DNA of 64,000 nt, from positions 248,001-312,000 of the forward strand of contig NZ_BMMU01000004.1 of assembly GCF_014646095.1 (NCBI RefSeq), in the 5' to 3' direction. Within the stretch, counting starts at the first letter, position 1. Each line of letters starts with the position of its first letter. The DNA is from Streptomyces lacrimifluminis. GTDB lineage: Bacteria > Actinomycetota > Actinomycetes > Streptomycetales > Streptomycetaceae. The position numbers and the translations under genes are program-made. The notes beneath the pieces are model-generated. The model was not told the origin of the DNA and did no database searches. It saw nothing but the letters and a program-made list of their open reading frames with translations. Of the stretch, positions 35,692-44,667 are shown piece after piece.

Positions 35692-37226
35692 TGGTGCTCT
35701 CCGCTCGCGATGGTCTCCAGGATCCGGGTGGGGGTGATCTCGGGCCCGTTGGCGATCCGGGCGACCAGTTTGCGGTCGCGCAGCACGCCGATGGTGTGGC
35801 TGAGCCGGAGCACCTCCTCCAGTTCGGCCGCGATGTACAGCACGGACATGCCTTCCTCGGAGAGCGAGACCACGAGCTTCTGGATCTCCGCCTTCGCGCC
35901 GACGTCGATGCCGCGCGTCGGTTCGTCCAGGATCAGCAGCTTCGGCTGGGTGATGAGCCAGCGGGCCAGCAGCACCTTCTGCTGGTTGCCGCCGCTGAGC
36001 TGGCCGACCCGGGCCTCCGGGTTGGCGGGGCGGATGTCCAGCGCCTTGATGTACTTGGCGACGAGTTCGTCGCGCTGGGCGGCCGGGATGGGCCGGGTCC
36101 AGCCGCGAGCCGCCTGGAGGGCGAGGATGATGTTCTCCCGCACCGTCAGGTCGGGGACCAGGCCCTCGGTCTTGCGGTTCTCGGAGCAGAACGCGACCCC
36201 GGCGCCGATGGCGTCGTTCGGGGCGCTCATCGAGACCTGCTTGCCGCCGATGGTGACCTTGCCGCTGTCGGGCTGGTCGGCGCCGAAGAGCAGCCGGGCG
36301 AGTTCGGTACGGCCGGAGCCGAGGAGGCCGGCCAGGCCCAGGACCTCGCCCTTCTTGATCTCCAGGTCGAAGGGGGCGACACCGCCCGTCCGGCCGAGGC
36401 CTTCCGCCTGGAGCAGCGTCTCGCCGACCTCGGCGTGCAGCTGGTGCTCGTGGAGCCCCTCCAGCTGGTCCATGGCCTTGCCGATCATGAGCTGGATCAG
36501 TCCGACCTGGTCGAGCTCGCTGACCAGGTGCTCGCCGACGAGGGTGCCGTTGCGCAGGACGGTCATACGGTCGCAGATCTCGTAGATCTGGTCGAGGAAG
36601 TGCGAGACGAACAGGATCGCGACGCCTTCGTCCCTGAGCCGGCGCATCAGGCGGAACAGTTCGAGGACCTCGTCGCGGTCGAGGCTGGAGGTCGGCTCGT
36701 CGAGGACCAGCACCTTGGTGCCGGCTCCGGCGCCGTCGCTGTCCCCGGTGCCCACCGACCGTACGATCGCGACCAGTTGCTGCACGGCCAGCGGGTACGA
36801 GGACAGGGGCGCGGTGACGTCGATGTCGAGGCCGAGCCGGTCGACCAGCTCCGCCGCGTCCTTGCGCATACGGCTCCACTGGATGCGGCCGTAGCGGGTG
36901 GGTTCACGTCCGATGAAGATGTTCTCCGCCACCGACAGGTTGGGGCAGAGGTTCACCTCCTGGTAGACGGTGCTGATGCCGGCCTGCTGTGCCTGGAACG
37001 GGCTGTCGATCCGCATGGACTGCCCGTCGAGGGCGATCGTGCCGCCGTCCAGCGGGTAGACGCCGGTCAGCACCTTGATGAGGGTGGACTTCCCGGCTCC
37101 GTTCTCGCCCATCAGGGCGTGGATCTCACCGGGGAAGAGCCGGAAGTCGACACCCGACAGAGCGCGTACCCCCGGAAACTCCTTGACTATGCCCGTCATT
37201 TCCAGGACGGGCCGCGGCTCTGCCAT
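35688..37226 (-). CDS. ytfR: Sugar ABC transporter ATP-binding protein, YtfR type
   Basis: Predicted 512-residue double-domain ATPase. The first half has an intact Walker A (GENGAGKST) and Walker B (VLVLDEPTSSLD). Its signature is degenerate (YPLAVQQLVAI). The second half has a degenerate Walker A (GLLGSGRTEL) but an intact signature LSGGNQQKV and Walker B. This asymmetry is normal in the carbohydrate CUT2 family. ATG 37226 has GAGGAG 8 bases upstream. It energises uptake of the sugar bound by the downstream-encoded binding protein's product (gene at 37364-38368). Confidence 0.92.
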   Translation of the reverse strand: MAEPRPVLEMTGIVKEFPGVRALSGVDFRLFPGEIHALMGENGAGKSTLIKVLTGVYPLDGGTIALDGQSMRIDSPFQAQQAGISTVYQEVNLCPNLSVAENIFIGREPTRYGRIQWSRMRKDAAELVDRLGLDIDVTAPLSSYPLAVQQLVAIVRSVGTGDSDGAGAGTKVLVLDEPTSSLDRDEVLELFRLMRRLRDEGVAILFVSHFLDQIYEICDRMTVLRNGTLVGEHLVSELDQVGLIQLMIGKAMDQLEGLHEHQLHAEVGETLLQAEGLGRTGGVAPFDLEIKKGEVLGLAGLLGSGRTELARLLFGADQPDSGKVTIGGKQVSMSAPNDAIGAGVAFCSENRKTEGLVPDLTVRENIILALQAARGWTRPIPAAQRDELVAKYIKALDIRPANPEARVGQLSGGNQQKVLLARWLITQPKLLILDEPTRGIDVGAKAEIQKLVVSLSEEGMSVLYIAAELEEVLRLSHTIGVLRDRKLVARIANGPEITPTRILETIASGEHQ

Positions 37227-37363
37227 GGCAGATGCTCCTCTTGAATCTTGTTCAGGCCCACGGTTTCTTTGGTCGGGCCCGCGATGTCGTTCGGGCCCGC
37301 AGGGAGCCCCCTCGACCGTGGTGTGCGGTCGGGCGGAGGCTCCCTGCCGATGGGTGCGGTCGG

Positions 37364-38368
37364 TCAGTACTTGCGGGAGGGCAGGGCGGCCTTGGCCTGG
37401 TCCTGCATGAAGTCGCCCTCCTTGGTCTTGATCCAGCGCTCGACCGTCTCGCCGTTCTTGACCTTCTTGACGACCTCCATCAGCTGGGGGCCGAGCAGCG
37501 GGTTGCACTCGACGATGGCGTTGATCTTGCCCTCGGACATGGCGATGAAGCCGTCCTTCACGCCGTCGACCGTGACGATGAGGATGTCCTTGCCGGGCTT
37601 CTTGCCGGCCGCCTCGATGGCCTGGATGGCACCGATGCCCATGTCGTCGTTGTGCGCGAACAGCACGTCGATGTCCGGGTTGGACTGGAGGAAGGCGGCC
37701 ATGACCTGCTTGCCGCCGGCGCGGGTGAAGTCGCCGGTCTGGCTGACGACGATCTTCCAGTCGTCCGCGTGGTCGGCGTCCATGACCTCCTTGAAGCCCT
37801 TGGCGCGCTCGATCGCGGGGGCGGCACCGGTGGTGCCCTCCAGCTGGGCGATCTTCACCGGGCCCTTGTGTCCGGCCTTCTCCAGGACCTTCTCCAGGAT
37901 CTTGCCGGCGCGGCGGCCCTCGTCCGTGAAGTCGGAGCCGACCAGGGTGACGTACAGGGACTCGTCGGAGGTCTCGACGGAGCGGTCGGTGAGGACCACG
38001 GGGATCTTCTTGGCCTTGGCCTCCTTCAGCACCGCGTCCCAGCCGGTGACGACCACCGGGGAGAAGGCGATGACGTCCACGCCCTGGGTGATGTAGCTGC
38101 GGATCGCGGAGATCTGGTTCTCCTGCTTCTGCTGCGCGTCGGAGAACTTGAGGTTGTAACCGGCCTCCTTGGCGGCCTCCTTCACCGAGTCGGTGTTGGC
38201 GCTGCGCCAGCCGCTCTCCGAGCCGACCTGCGAGAAGCCGAGGACGATCTTGCCGTCGCCGCCACCGGAGCCGGTGGAGCCGCCCTCGTCCTTCTTGGCA
38301 CAGGCGGCCAGGCCCGTCGCAGCCGCCACGCCGACCGCCGCAGTGAGGAAGTTCCTTCTGTTGAGCAT
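37364..38368 (-). CDS. ytfQ: Sugar-binding lipoprotein, YtfQ type
   Basis: Predicted 334-residue periplasmic-binding-fold protein (Peripla_BP_4), anchored outside the membrane. The signal has both a twin-arginine motif (RRNFL) and a lipobox (LAAC), so it is probably exported folded by Tat. The mature start GFSQVGSESGWR closely resembles E. coli YtfQ, the galactofuranose receptor. Specificity in Streptomyces cannot be assumed. AAAGGAG lies 8 bases before the ATG. It is first in the operon, followed after 137 bases by the ATPase gene. Confidence 0.9.
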   Translation of the reverse strand: MLNRRNFLTAAVGVAAATGLAACAKKDEGGSTGSGGGDGKIVLGFSQVGSESGWRSANTDSVKEAAKEAGYNLKFSDAQQKQENQISAIRSYITQGVDVIAFSPVVVTGWDAVLKEAKAKKIPVVLTDRSVETSDESLYVTLVGSDFTDEGRRAGKILEKVLEKAGHKGPVKIAQLEGTTGAAPAIERAKGFKEVMDADHADDWKIVVSQTGDFTRAGGKQVMAAFLQSNPDIDVLFAHNDDMGIGAIQAIEAAGKKPGKDILIVTVDGVKDGFIAMSEGKINAIVECNPLLGPQLMEVVKKVKNGETVERWIKTKEGDFMQDQAKAALPSRKY

Positions 38369-38489
38369 GTGTCTTCTCCTTTGAAGAGCCGCCGGCCCGG
38401 TGATGGGCCCGCTGGTAACTCGTGGTGCTCGTTGGTACTCGTGGGGCTTGTTGTTGCTGGTGGTGCTTTTGTTCTCGTGGGGCTCGGTG

Positions 38490-38518
38490 CGACAGGTTGC
38501 GATATGTCCAACCTGTCG
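38490..38518. promoter_or_regulatory. Inverted repeat before the ytfQ-type gene
   Basis: Perfect 10-bp arms CGACAGGTTG (38490-38499) and CAACCTGTCG (38509-38518) with a 9-base AT-rich spacer (CGATATGTC) lie about 120 bases before the binding-protein start, beside a CGAACA-type box. They are a candidate operator or leader hairpin. Confidence 0.6.
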
Positions 38519-38523
38519 ATCAT

Positions 38524-38533
38524 TGTTCGAGAT
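38524..38533 (-). promoter_or_regulatory. CGAACA-type box before ytfQ-type gene
   Basis: On the minus strand this reads ATCTCGAACA, identical over 10 bases to 40050-40059 before the dehydratase gene. It lies 156 bases before the binding-protein start, in the promoter region. Confidence 0.5.
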
Positions 38534-38580
38534 ATCGGCCACGTTGATGGGGGGCGATCCTCGAACCGGTCAGTGCCCCC

Positions 38581-39639
38581 TCAGTCGGGAGCGGTCGCCG
38601 ACTGAGGGGCGTACGGGAAAGTGCTGGCGCGGACGAGGAGTTGGGGTTCGATGGCGACCTGTGACGTCCCGGAGGGCGGCCGGCCCTCGATGAGGTCCAG
38701 CAGCAGGGCGATGCTCTGCTTGCCGACCGCCGAGAAGTCCTGCCGGACGGTGGTGAGCGGCGGAGCGAAGAACTCCGACTCCGGGATGTCGTCGAAGCCG
38801 ACCACCGCGACGTCCTGGGGAGTGCGCACGCCCGCCTCCCGCAGCGCCCACAACACCCCGAGCGCCATCTGGTCGTTGGCGACGAAGACGGCGGTCAGGC
38901 CCCGGCCCACCCACCCGGCCAGCTCCTGGCCCGCACGATAGCCCGACAGCGGACTCCAGTCCCCCCGCAGCGGCGCCGGCGGTTCCACACCGGCCTCCTC
39001 CAGGGTCGTCCGCCAGCCGTCGGCCCGGTCCACCGCCTCCTGCCAGTTCTCGGGCCCGGCGAGATGCCAGACCGTGCGATGGCCCGTGGCCAGCAGATGG
39101 CCGGTGGCCAGCCGCGCACCCAGTCGCTGGTCCACGTTGACGCTGGGGATCTCCACGCCGGAGCCGGTGCCCACGGCCACCACCGGGAAGGGGTGGCGGA
39201 GTTCGGTGAGGGCCTCGACGGCCGATCGCTGCGGGGCGAGGGCGATCACCCCCTCCACCCCACCCTCACTGAGTCGGTGCATGGCCTCGGACAGTGTCTC
39301 GACCGTCAGTTCGCGCAGGCTGACCGTCGAGACGAGGTACCCCTCGGCGCGGGCCGCCTCCTCCAGCGCGAACAGCGTGCTGGCCGGCCCGTAGAGCGTG
39401 GTGTTGGAGGCGACAACCCCGAGGGACAGGGTGCGCCGGGTCGCCAGGGCCCGCGCGGAGGAGTTGCGGCGGTAGCCCATCTCCTCGATGGCCTGCAACA
39501 CCCTGGCCCGGGTCTCGTCCCGCACATTGGGGTGGTCGCCCAGTACGCGGGACACGGTCTGGTGGGACACGCCGGCCTGGCGTGCCACGTCGGCCATGGT
39601 GGGCGGCCGGAGCTGCGAGTGGATCGGCGAGTGTGTCAC
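38581..39639 (-). CDS. LacI family transcriptional regulator
   Basis: Predicted 352-residue sugar-responsive repressor. The HTH and hinge helix occupy about residues 13-68 (TMADVARQAGVSHQTVSRVL), followed by the periplasmic-binding-like effector domain. GTG 39639 is supported by GGAGGT 6 bases upstream. It lies upstream of, and in the same direction as, the ytf-type operon, and divergent from the dehydratase operon. A lac-operator-like palindrome 192 bases before its start is its best target. Confidence 0.93.
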   Translation of the reverse strand: MTHSPIHSQLRPPTMADVARQAGVSHQTVSRVLGDHPNVRDETRARVLQAIEEMGYRRNSSARALATRRTLSLGVVASNTTLYGPASTLFALEEAARAEGYLVSTVSLRELTVETLSEAMHRLSEGGVEGVIALAPQRSAVEALTELRHPFPVVAVGTGSGVEIPSVNVDQRLGARLATGHLLATGHRTVWHLAGPENWQEAVDRADGWRTTLEEAGVEPPAPLRGDWSPLSGYRAGQELAGWVGRGLTAVFVANDQMALGVLWALREAGVRTPQDVAVVGFDDIPESEFFAPPLTTVRQDFSAVGKQSIALLLDLIEGRPPSGTSQVAIEPQLLVRASTFPYAPQSATAPD

Positions 39640-39830
39640 GGCTGCACCTCCCTGGCGGTTGTCTGCGGATAAGTCCTGCGGCGTGGGCGGTCGCCTCCGT
39701 GCCGCCGGCCTCACTCCGCGTTTCCGGAAAGCCCCGAGGCGCCGGGCGGGAAGGCAAGGTGGGGCACTGCCGACATGACGCTCGTACCTCCCTGGATGCC
39801 GTTCGTAGACGACTGGTGAATGCGGAGGTC

Positions 39831-39848
39831 ATTGTGAGCGCTAACAAT
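39831..39848. promoter_or_regulatory. Lac-operator-like palindrome
   Basis: ATTGTGAGCGCTAACAAT is an 18-bp palindrome with 8 of 9 pairs matched, centred on the CG typical of LacI-family sites. It strongly resembles the E. coli lac operator. It lies between the divergent LacI gene and the dehydratase operon. Confidence 0.8.
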
Positions 39849-39991
39849 CCACGGCGGTCAAGAGGGCTGCGTCAGGGAGGTCGTCACGGTTGGATAACGC
39901 GGCGGTCGACGGGCTGGAGGGGTGTCGGTGCGGCAATGTGGGAACGGATGCCGGCGGTCCAAAACGCGGAAAGGGTTGTTCGCTCGACCCA

Positions 39992-40021
39992 TTGACACCC
40001 TGCCCGAAACGTCTTTAGTGT
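39992..40021 (+). promoter_or_regulatory. Promoter of the dehydratase operon
   Basis: TTGACA (39992-39997) and TAGTGT (40016-40021) are separated by 18 bases. Transcription would start near 40028, giving a 57-base leader. This is a near-consensus vegetative-type promoter. Confidence 0.7.
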
Positions 40022-40030
40022 CGCGACAGC

Positions 40031-40059
40031 ATTTCGAACAAGTGACGAAATCTCGAACA
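40031..40059 (+). promoter_or_regulatory. CGAACA direct repeats
   Basis: ATTTCGAACA (40031-40040) and ATCTCGAACA (40050-40059) are direct repeats 19 bases apart, with a CGAAAT variant between them (40046-40051). They lie just after the predicted transcription start, where a bound repressor would block elongation. Similar boxes occur at 38524, 43416 and 63329. Confidence 0.55.
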
Positions 40060-40084
40060 GGCCATACAGGACTTAGGGAGTACC

Positions 40085-41242
40085 GTGCGCATCACGGGAA
40101 TCAGCACGCACGTGGTCGGGACGCCGTGGCGGAACCTGACCTACGTCCAGGTGCACACCGACGAGGGACTCACCGGCGTCGGCGAGACCCGCATGCTGGG
40201 CCACACCGACGCGCTGCTCGGCTATCTGCGCGAGGCCGAGGTCAACCACATTCTCGGGTCGGACCCGTTCGCTGTCGAGGACCTGACCCGCCGCATGAAG
40301 TACGGCGACTACGGGCGCGCCGGCGAGATCGTGATGTCCGGCATCGCCGTGATCGAGATGGCGTGCTGGGACATCAAGGGCAAGGCCCTCGGCGTGCCGG
40401 TGTGGCAGCTCCTCGGCGGCAAGGTCACCGACAAGGTGAAGGCGTACGCCAACGGCTGGTACACCACCGAGCGCACGCCGGAGGCGTACCACAAGGCGGC
40501 GAAGGGGGTCATGGAGCGCGGTTACAAGGCGCTCAAGATCGACCCCTTCGGGACCGGCCACTTCGAGCTGGACCACGAGCAGAGCCTGTACGCGGTCTCC
40601 CTGATCGAGGCCGTGCGGGACGCCATCGGACCGGACGCCGAGCTGATGCTGGAGATGCACGGCCGCTTCTCCCCCGCGACCGCCATCCGGCTCGCGAAGG
40701 AGCTCGCGCCCTTCAAGCCCGCATGGCTGGAGGAGCCCTGCCCGCCGGAGAACCTGAAGGCGCTGGAGAAGGTCGCCGCCAAGGTCGACATCCCGGTGGC
40801 CACGGGTGAGCGGATCCACGACCGGATCGAGTTCCGGGAGCTCTTCGAGAGCCAGGCCGTGGACATCATCCAGCCCGACGTCGGTCACATCGGCGGCATT
40901 TGGGAGACCCGGAAGCTGGCCGCGACCGCCGAGGCGCACTACGTGCTGGTCGCGCCGCACAACGTGGGCGGACCGGTCCTGACCGCCGCCTCCCTCCAGG
41001 TCGGGTTCAGCTCGCCCAACTTCAAGATCCTCGAACACTTCAACGACTTCGCCGACGCGGACATCAAGAAGGTCGTCTCGGGCGCTCCGGAGGTCGTGGA
41101 CGGCTACTTCCACCTCTCCGACAAGCCCGGCCTCGGTGTCGAGCTGGACGTGGACGCGGCGGCGGAGTTCCCGCAGCAGCAGGCCCGCTTCGACCTCTGG
41201 GCCGAGGGCTGGGAGCAGCGCAAGCCCAAGGGGACCGAGTGA
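40085..41242 (+). CDS. Enolase-superfamily dehydratase, galactonate-dehydratase-like
   Basis: Predicted 385-residue enzyme of the mandelate racemase/galactonate dehydratase group, which removes water from sugar acids to give 2-keto-3-deoxy acids. Metal ligands appear to be Glu 190 (EMHGRF), Glu 216 (EEP) and Glu 242 (GER); His 192 and His 292 (APHN) are likely acid/base residues. The first ligand is Glu rather than the Asp of E. coli galactonate dehydratase, and KID replaces a KxK motif, so the substrate is uncertain. GTG 40085 has GGGAG upstream. It heads an operon with a dehydrogenase that overlaps it. Confidence 0.88.
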   Translation: MRITGISTHVVGTPWRNLTYVQVHTDEGLTGVGETRMLGHTDALLGYLREAEVNHILGSDPFAVEDLTRRMKYGDYGRAGEIVMSGIAVIEMACWDIKGKALGVPVWQLLGGKVTDKVKAYANGWYTTERTPEAYHKAAKGVMERGYKALKIDPFGTGHFELDHEQSLYAVSLIEAVRDAIGPDAELMLEMHGRFSPATAIRLAKELAPFKPAWLEEPCPPENLKALEKVAAKVDIPVATGERIHDRIEFRELFESQAVDIIQPDVGHIGGIWETRKLAATAEAHYVLVAPHNVGGPVLTAASLQVGFSSPNFKILEHFNDFADADIKKVVSGAPEVVDGYFHLSDKPGLGVELDVDAAAEFPQQQARFDLWAEGWEQRKPKGTE

Positions 41243-42252
41243 GCAGCGCCGTGGTGATCGAGGCCCCGGGTGAGCACCGTCTGGTGCCGCACGAGCCTCG
41301 TCAGCCGGAGGCGGGCGAGGCCCTCGTCCGGGTCCACGCCGTCGGCATCTGCGGCAGCGACCGCGAGGTCTACCAGGGCAACAGGCCCGAGGGGTACGTC
41401 CGTTACCCCCTCACGCCGGGTCACGAGTGGTCCGGCACGGTGACCGCGGTCGGGCCCGGGGTGCCTTCGACTCTCGTAGGCCGCAAGGTGGTTGGCGAGG
41501 GCTTCCGCAACTGCCAGGTGTGCGACCGCTGTCACGCCGGTGAGACCACGCTGTGCTCGGCCGGGTACGAGGAGACCGGGTTCACCGAGCCCGGCGCGAT
41601 GGCCACCACGCTGACGCTGCCCGCCCGGCTGCTGCACGTACTGCCCGAGGACGCGGATCTCACGGCGGCCGCGCTGCTGGAGCCGGCCGCGTGCATCGCC
41701 GCCGCCGCGCTCAAGGCGAACGCCGTTCCGGGTGAGCGGGTCGCCGTCGTGGGCACCGGGACGCTCGGGATGTTCGCCGTTCAGTTCCTGAAGGCGGGCT
41801 CGCCGTCCGAGCTGCTCGTCGTGGGGACGCGTCCGGACCGGGCCGAGCTGTCGAAGAAGTTCGGCGCCACCGAGTTCCGTACGAAGGACGCGGTGGGCAC
41901 AGGGCTCTCCGGCGACTTCGACGTCGTCATCGAGACCGCCGGGTCCGCGGACGCGGCGCGCACCGCCGCCGCCCTGCTGCGGCGGGGCGGCCGGCTGGTC
42001 CTGACGGGGATCCCGGCACCGGGTGCGGACGGGCTCGACCCGACGGATCTCGTCGTACGTCAGCTGGAGGTGCACACCGTTTTCGGTGCGGCGCCGGATG
42101 CCTGGGCGCACACCGTGCGGGTCTTCGGGGCCGGGCTCCTCGACCCGCTGCCGCTCGTCACGCACGAGCTGCCGCTGGAGGAGTTTCCGCAGGCCATCGA
42201 GTTGGTGGGGTCCGGCGATCCGAAGGTCGGGAAGGTCCTGCTGCGGCCATGA
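41239..42252 (+). CDS. Zinc-binding alcohol/polyol dehydrogenase (MDR)
   Basis: Predicted 337-residue NAD(P)-dependent dehydrogenase. Catalytic zinc ligands are the Cys of GICGSD and the His-Glu of GHEW. The structural zinc site has four Cys in CQVCDRCHAGETTLC, and the nucleotide site reads GTGTLGMFA. It overlaps the dehydratase by GTGA, so it is made with it. It may oxidise a sugar or a sugar alcohol of the same pathway. Alternative roles include threonine or sorbitol dehydrogenase-like reactions. Confidence 0.9.
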   Translation: MSSAVVIEAPGEHRLVPHEPRQPEAGEALVRVHAVGICGSDREVYQGNRPEGYVRYPLTPGHEWSGTVTAVGPGVPSTLVGRKVVGEGFRNCQVCDRCHAGETTLCSAGYEETGFTEPGAMATTLTLPARLLHVLPEDADLTAAALLEPAACIAAAALKANAVPGERVAVVGTGTLGMFAVQFLKAGSPSELLVVGTRPDRAELSKKFGATEFRTKDAVGTGLSGDFDVVIETAGSADAARTAAALLRRGGRLVLTGIPAPGADGLDPTDLVVRQLEVHTVFGAAPDAWAHTVRVFGAGLLDPLPLVTHELPLEEFPQAIELVGSGDPKVGKVLLRP

Positions 42253-42409
42253 CACACCCCTGAGCCGTACGCCGGTACGGAGTGTCCGACGACTGCGTAC
42301 CGGCGTACATCCAACGTCTTGTGCATCCAGAGCCGCGAACCTTGTCCGAAACACCGAACCTGCCGGACCTCGCGAACCCGCCGGACCTGCCGATCCTGAA
42401 GGACAGATT

Positions 42410-43378
42410 GTGACCGACACCACCGCCTCCGCAGCCCGCCGCCCCGGAGAGCAGGCGCTCGCCGCACTCGGCCTGGGCGCGCCCGCCCTCGACCCCTCCG
42501 ACGCCTCTCCGCACACCTTCCCCGGTGGGGGACGCTGGCGTACCGAGGTTCCCTCCGTGGAGGGGCCCGAGGCGCTCGGCGTGGTCCTCAAGGAGGCCTC
42601 GCGGCTCGATGTGCCGATCCACCGGGTCAGCCAGGGCAGCGGTGTCTGGATGCTGACCGACGCCGAGATCACCGAGATGGTGGAGGCGACGGCCGAGCGC
42701 GACATCGAGCTCTGCCTGTTCACCGGTCCGCGCGGCACCTGGGACATCGGCGGCTCCACCCGTACCGATTCCAAGGGCGGCGGACTGCGTGCCCGGGGCC
42801 ATGACGCGGTCGCCGGATGCGTCGAGGACGCCGTCCGGGCAACGGAGTTGGGCGTCCAGTGCCTGCTCGTCGCCGACGAGGGCGTGCTGTGGGCCCTGCA
42901 CCGGGCGCGGCTCGCCGGGATCATCCCGGCCGAGACGACGCTGAAGGTGTCGGCGCTGATCGGGCCGGTGAACCCGGCCGCGTACGCCGTGTACGAGAAC
43001 CTCGGCGGCGACTCGATCAACGTGCCGAGCGATCTGACGCTCGATCACCTCACCGAGATCCGGCGGGTGTCGGCCGCTCCCATGGACATGTACATCGAGG
43101 CCCCCGACGATCTCGGCGGCTACATCCGGATGTACGAGGTCGCCGAGCTGATCCGGCGCGGCGCGCCGCTCTACCTGAAGTTCGGTCTCTCGAAGGCTCC
43201 CGGGATCTACCCCTACGGGAACCACATGCGTGATCTCACTTTGAACACGGCCAAGGAGAGAGTGCGGCGCGGCCGGCTCGCTCTGGACCTGCTCGCGCGG
43301 CACGGGGCGGACGGCGACATGGCGCCGCTCGGCTCGCGGCTGCCGGGCGATCTCAAGCGGTTCGAAACGCCTGCATAA
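42410..43378 (+). CDS. U32-peptidase-like TIM-barrel protein of the sugar locus
   Basis: Predicted 322-residue cytoplasmic protein. Its pattern of strands and helices (VSALIGPVNP, SINVPSDLTLDHLTEI, MDMYIEAPDDLGGYI) suggests a TIM barrel like the peptidase U32 group, but I see no confident protease signature. GTG 42410 follows GAAGGA 6 bases upstream. It sits 157 bases after the dehydrogenase, before the ChvE-type receptor. Its presence between sugar enzymes and a sugar transporter argues for a metabolic rather than proteolytic role; lyase or aldolase chemistry is only a guess. Confidence 0.6.
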   Translation: MTDTTASAARRPGEQALAALGLGAPALDPSDASPHTFPGGGRWRTEVPSVEGPEALGVVLKEASRLDVPIHRVSQGSGVWMLTDAEITEMVEATAERDIELCLFTGPRGTWDIGGSTRTDSKGGGLRARGHDAVAGCVEDAVRATELGVQCLLVADEGVLWALHRARLAGIIPAETTLKVSALIGPVNPAAYAVYENLGGDSINVPSDLTLDHLTEIRRVSAAPMDMYIEAPDDLGGYIRMYEVAELIRRGAPLYLKFGLSKAPGIYPYGNHMRDLTLNTAKERVRRGRLALDLLARHGADGDMAPLGSRLPGDLKRFETPA

Positions 43379-43415
43379 CGTTACGGACACCGCCCCTTCA
43401 CAAAACACGACGCAG

Positions 43416-43423
43416 TCGAACAG
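43416..43423 (+). promoter_or_regulatory. CGAACA-type box before chvE-type gene
   Basis: TCGAACAG lies 18 bases before a TAGGGT -10-like box (43441-43446), so it overlaps the -35 position of a likely promoter in the 144-bp gap before the binding-protein gene. Confidence 0.45.
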
Positions 43424-43522
43424 ACTCCGACACAACTCTCTAGGGTTCCCTCCTCGCACCGCCGAAAGGGCGCCCGAACCGCCAGACCGCCCCTGGCCTT
43501 CACGACATCAAGGATGATGATC

Positions 43523-44635
43523 ATGCGTACTCGCAGAGCCGCACTCTCCGCCATAGCCACCTCGGCCGTTCTCGCCCTCTCCCTCTCCGCCTGTGGTCAG
43601 AGCAGCGAGGGTGGCAGCGAGACGAGCGGGGACAGCGCCAAGGGCGGCACCATCGGCATCGCGATGCCGACCAAGTCCTCTGAGCGCTGGATCGCCGACG
43701 GCGCCAACGTGGTCAAGGATTTGGAGTCGAAGGGTTACAAGACCACGCTGGTCTACGGCGAGGACGACCCCGACCAGCAGGTGTCGCAGATCGAGAACCT
43801 GATCACGCAGGGTGTGAAGGCGCTGATCGTCGCGGCCATCGACAACAAGTCGCTGAACAACGTGCTCCAGCAGGCCGCCGACGCCAAGATCCCGGTCATC
43901 TCCTACGACCGACTGATCCTCGGCACGAAGAACGTCGACTACTACGCGTCCTTCGACAACGAGAAGGTCGGCGAGCTCCAGGGCAACTACATCCTGGAGA
44001 AGCTCGGCCTGGCGGACGGCTCGAAGAAGGGCCCGTTCAACATCGAGCTGTTCGCCGGCTCGAACGACGACAACAACACGAAGTACTTCTTCGGCGGCGC
44101 GATGAAGGTCCTGCAGCCGTACATCGACAAGAACCAGCTCGTCGTCAAGTCCGGCCAGACCGCGCTGACCCAGGTCACCACGCTCCGCTGGGACGGCGGC
44201 ACCGCGCAGAAGCGCATGGACGACATCCTGACCGCGGCCTACAAGACCGAGCGGGTCGACGCGGTGCTCTCGCCGTACGACGGCATCTCCATCGGCATCC
44301 TGTCCGCGCTGAAGTCCGACGACTACGGCTCCAAGAGCAAGCCGCTGCCGGTCGTCACCGGCCAGGACGCCGAGGTCGCCTCGGTGAAGTCGATCATCGC
44401 CGACGAGCAGTCGATGACCGTCTACAAGGACACCCGCGAACTCGCCAAGGTCGCCTCGAACATGGTGGACGCGGCGCTCACCGGCAAGACGCCGGAGACC
44501 AACGACACCAAGACGTACGACAACGGCGCGAAGGTCGTTCCCGCGTACCTGCTCACCCCGGTGAGTGTGGACAAGGCCAACTACCAGAAGGTCGTCGTCG
44601 ACTCGGGTTACGTCAAGGAAAGCGACCTCAAGTAA
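43523..44635 (+). CDS. chvE: Sugar-binding lipoprotein, ChvE/XylF type
   Basis: Predicted 370-residue binding lipoprotein with signal and lipobox (LSAC). The mature part starts [16 protein letters not shown], typical of ChvE, which binds galactose, arabinose, xylose and sugar acids in Agrobacterium. Of three in-frame ATGs (43514, 43517, 43523) the last is chosen because AAGGA lies 8 bases before it. It is followed by ATPase and permease genes at operon spacing. Confidence 0.9.
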   Translation: MRTRRAALSAIATSAVLALSLSACGQSSEGGSETSGDSAKGGTIGIAMPTKSSERWIADGANVVKDLESKGYKTTLVYGEDDPDQQVSQIENLITQGVKALIVAAIDNKSLNNVLQQAADAKIPVISYDRLILGTKNVDYYASFDNEKVGELQGNYILEKLGLADGSKKGPFNIELFAGSNDDNNTKYFFGGAMKVLQPYIDKNQLVVKSGQTALTQVTTLRWDGGTAQKRMDDILTAAYKTERVDAVLSPYDGISIGILSALKSDDYGSKSKPLPVVTGQDAEVASVKSIIADEQSMTVYKDTRELAKVASNMVDAALTGKTPETNDTKTYDNGAKVVPAYLLTPVSVDKANYQKVVVDSGYVKESDLK

Positions 44636-44667
44636 CCCCCGCACACCAGAGATTGGCAGGCACGACC

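Larger units (their letters stand above)
39640..40084. promoter_or_regulatory. Divergent control region of the sugar locus
   Basis: This 445-bp gap has no supportable gene. It holds a LacI-type operator (39831-39848), a promoter (39992-40021) and CGAACA repeats (40033-40059), given separately. The stretch 39850-39990 shows nothing more. Confidence 0.75.
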
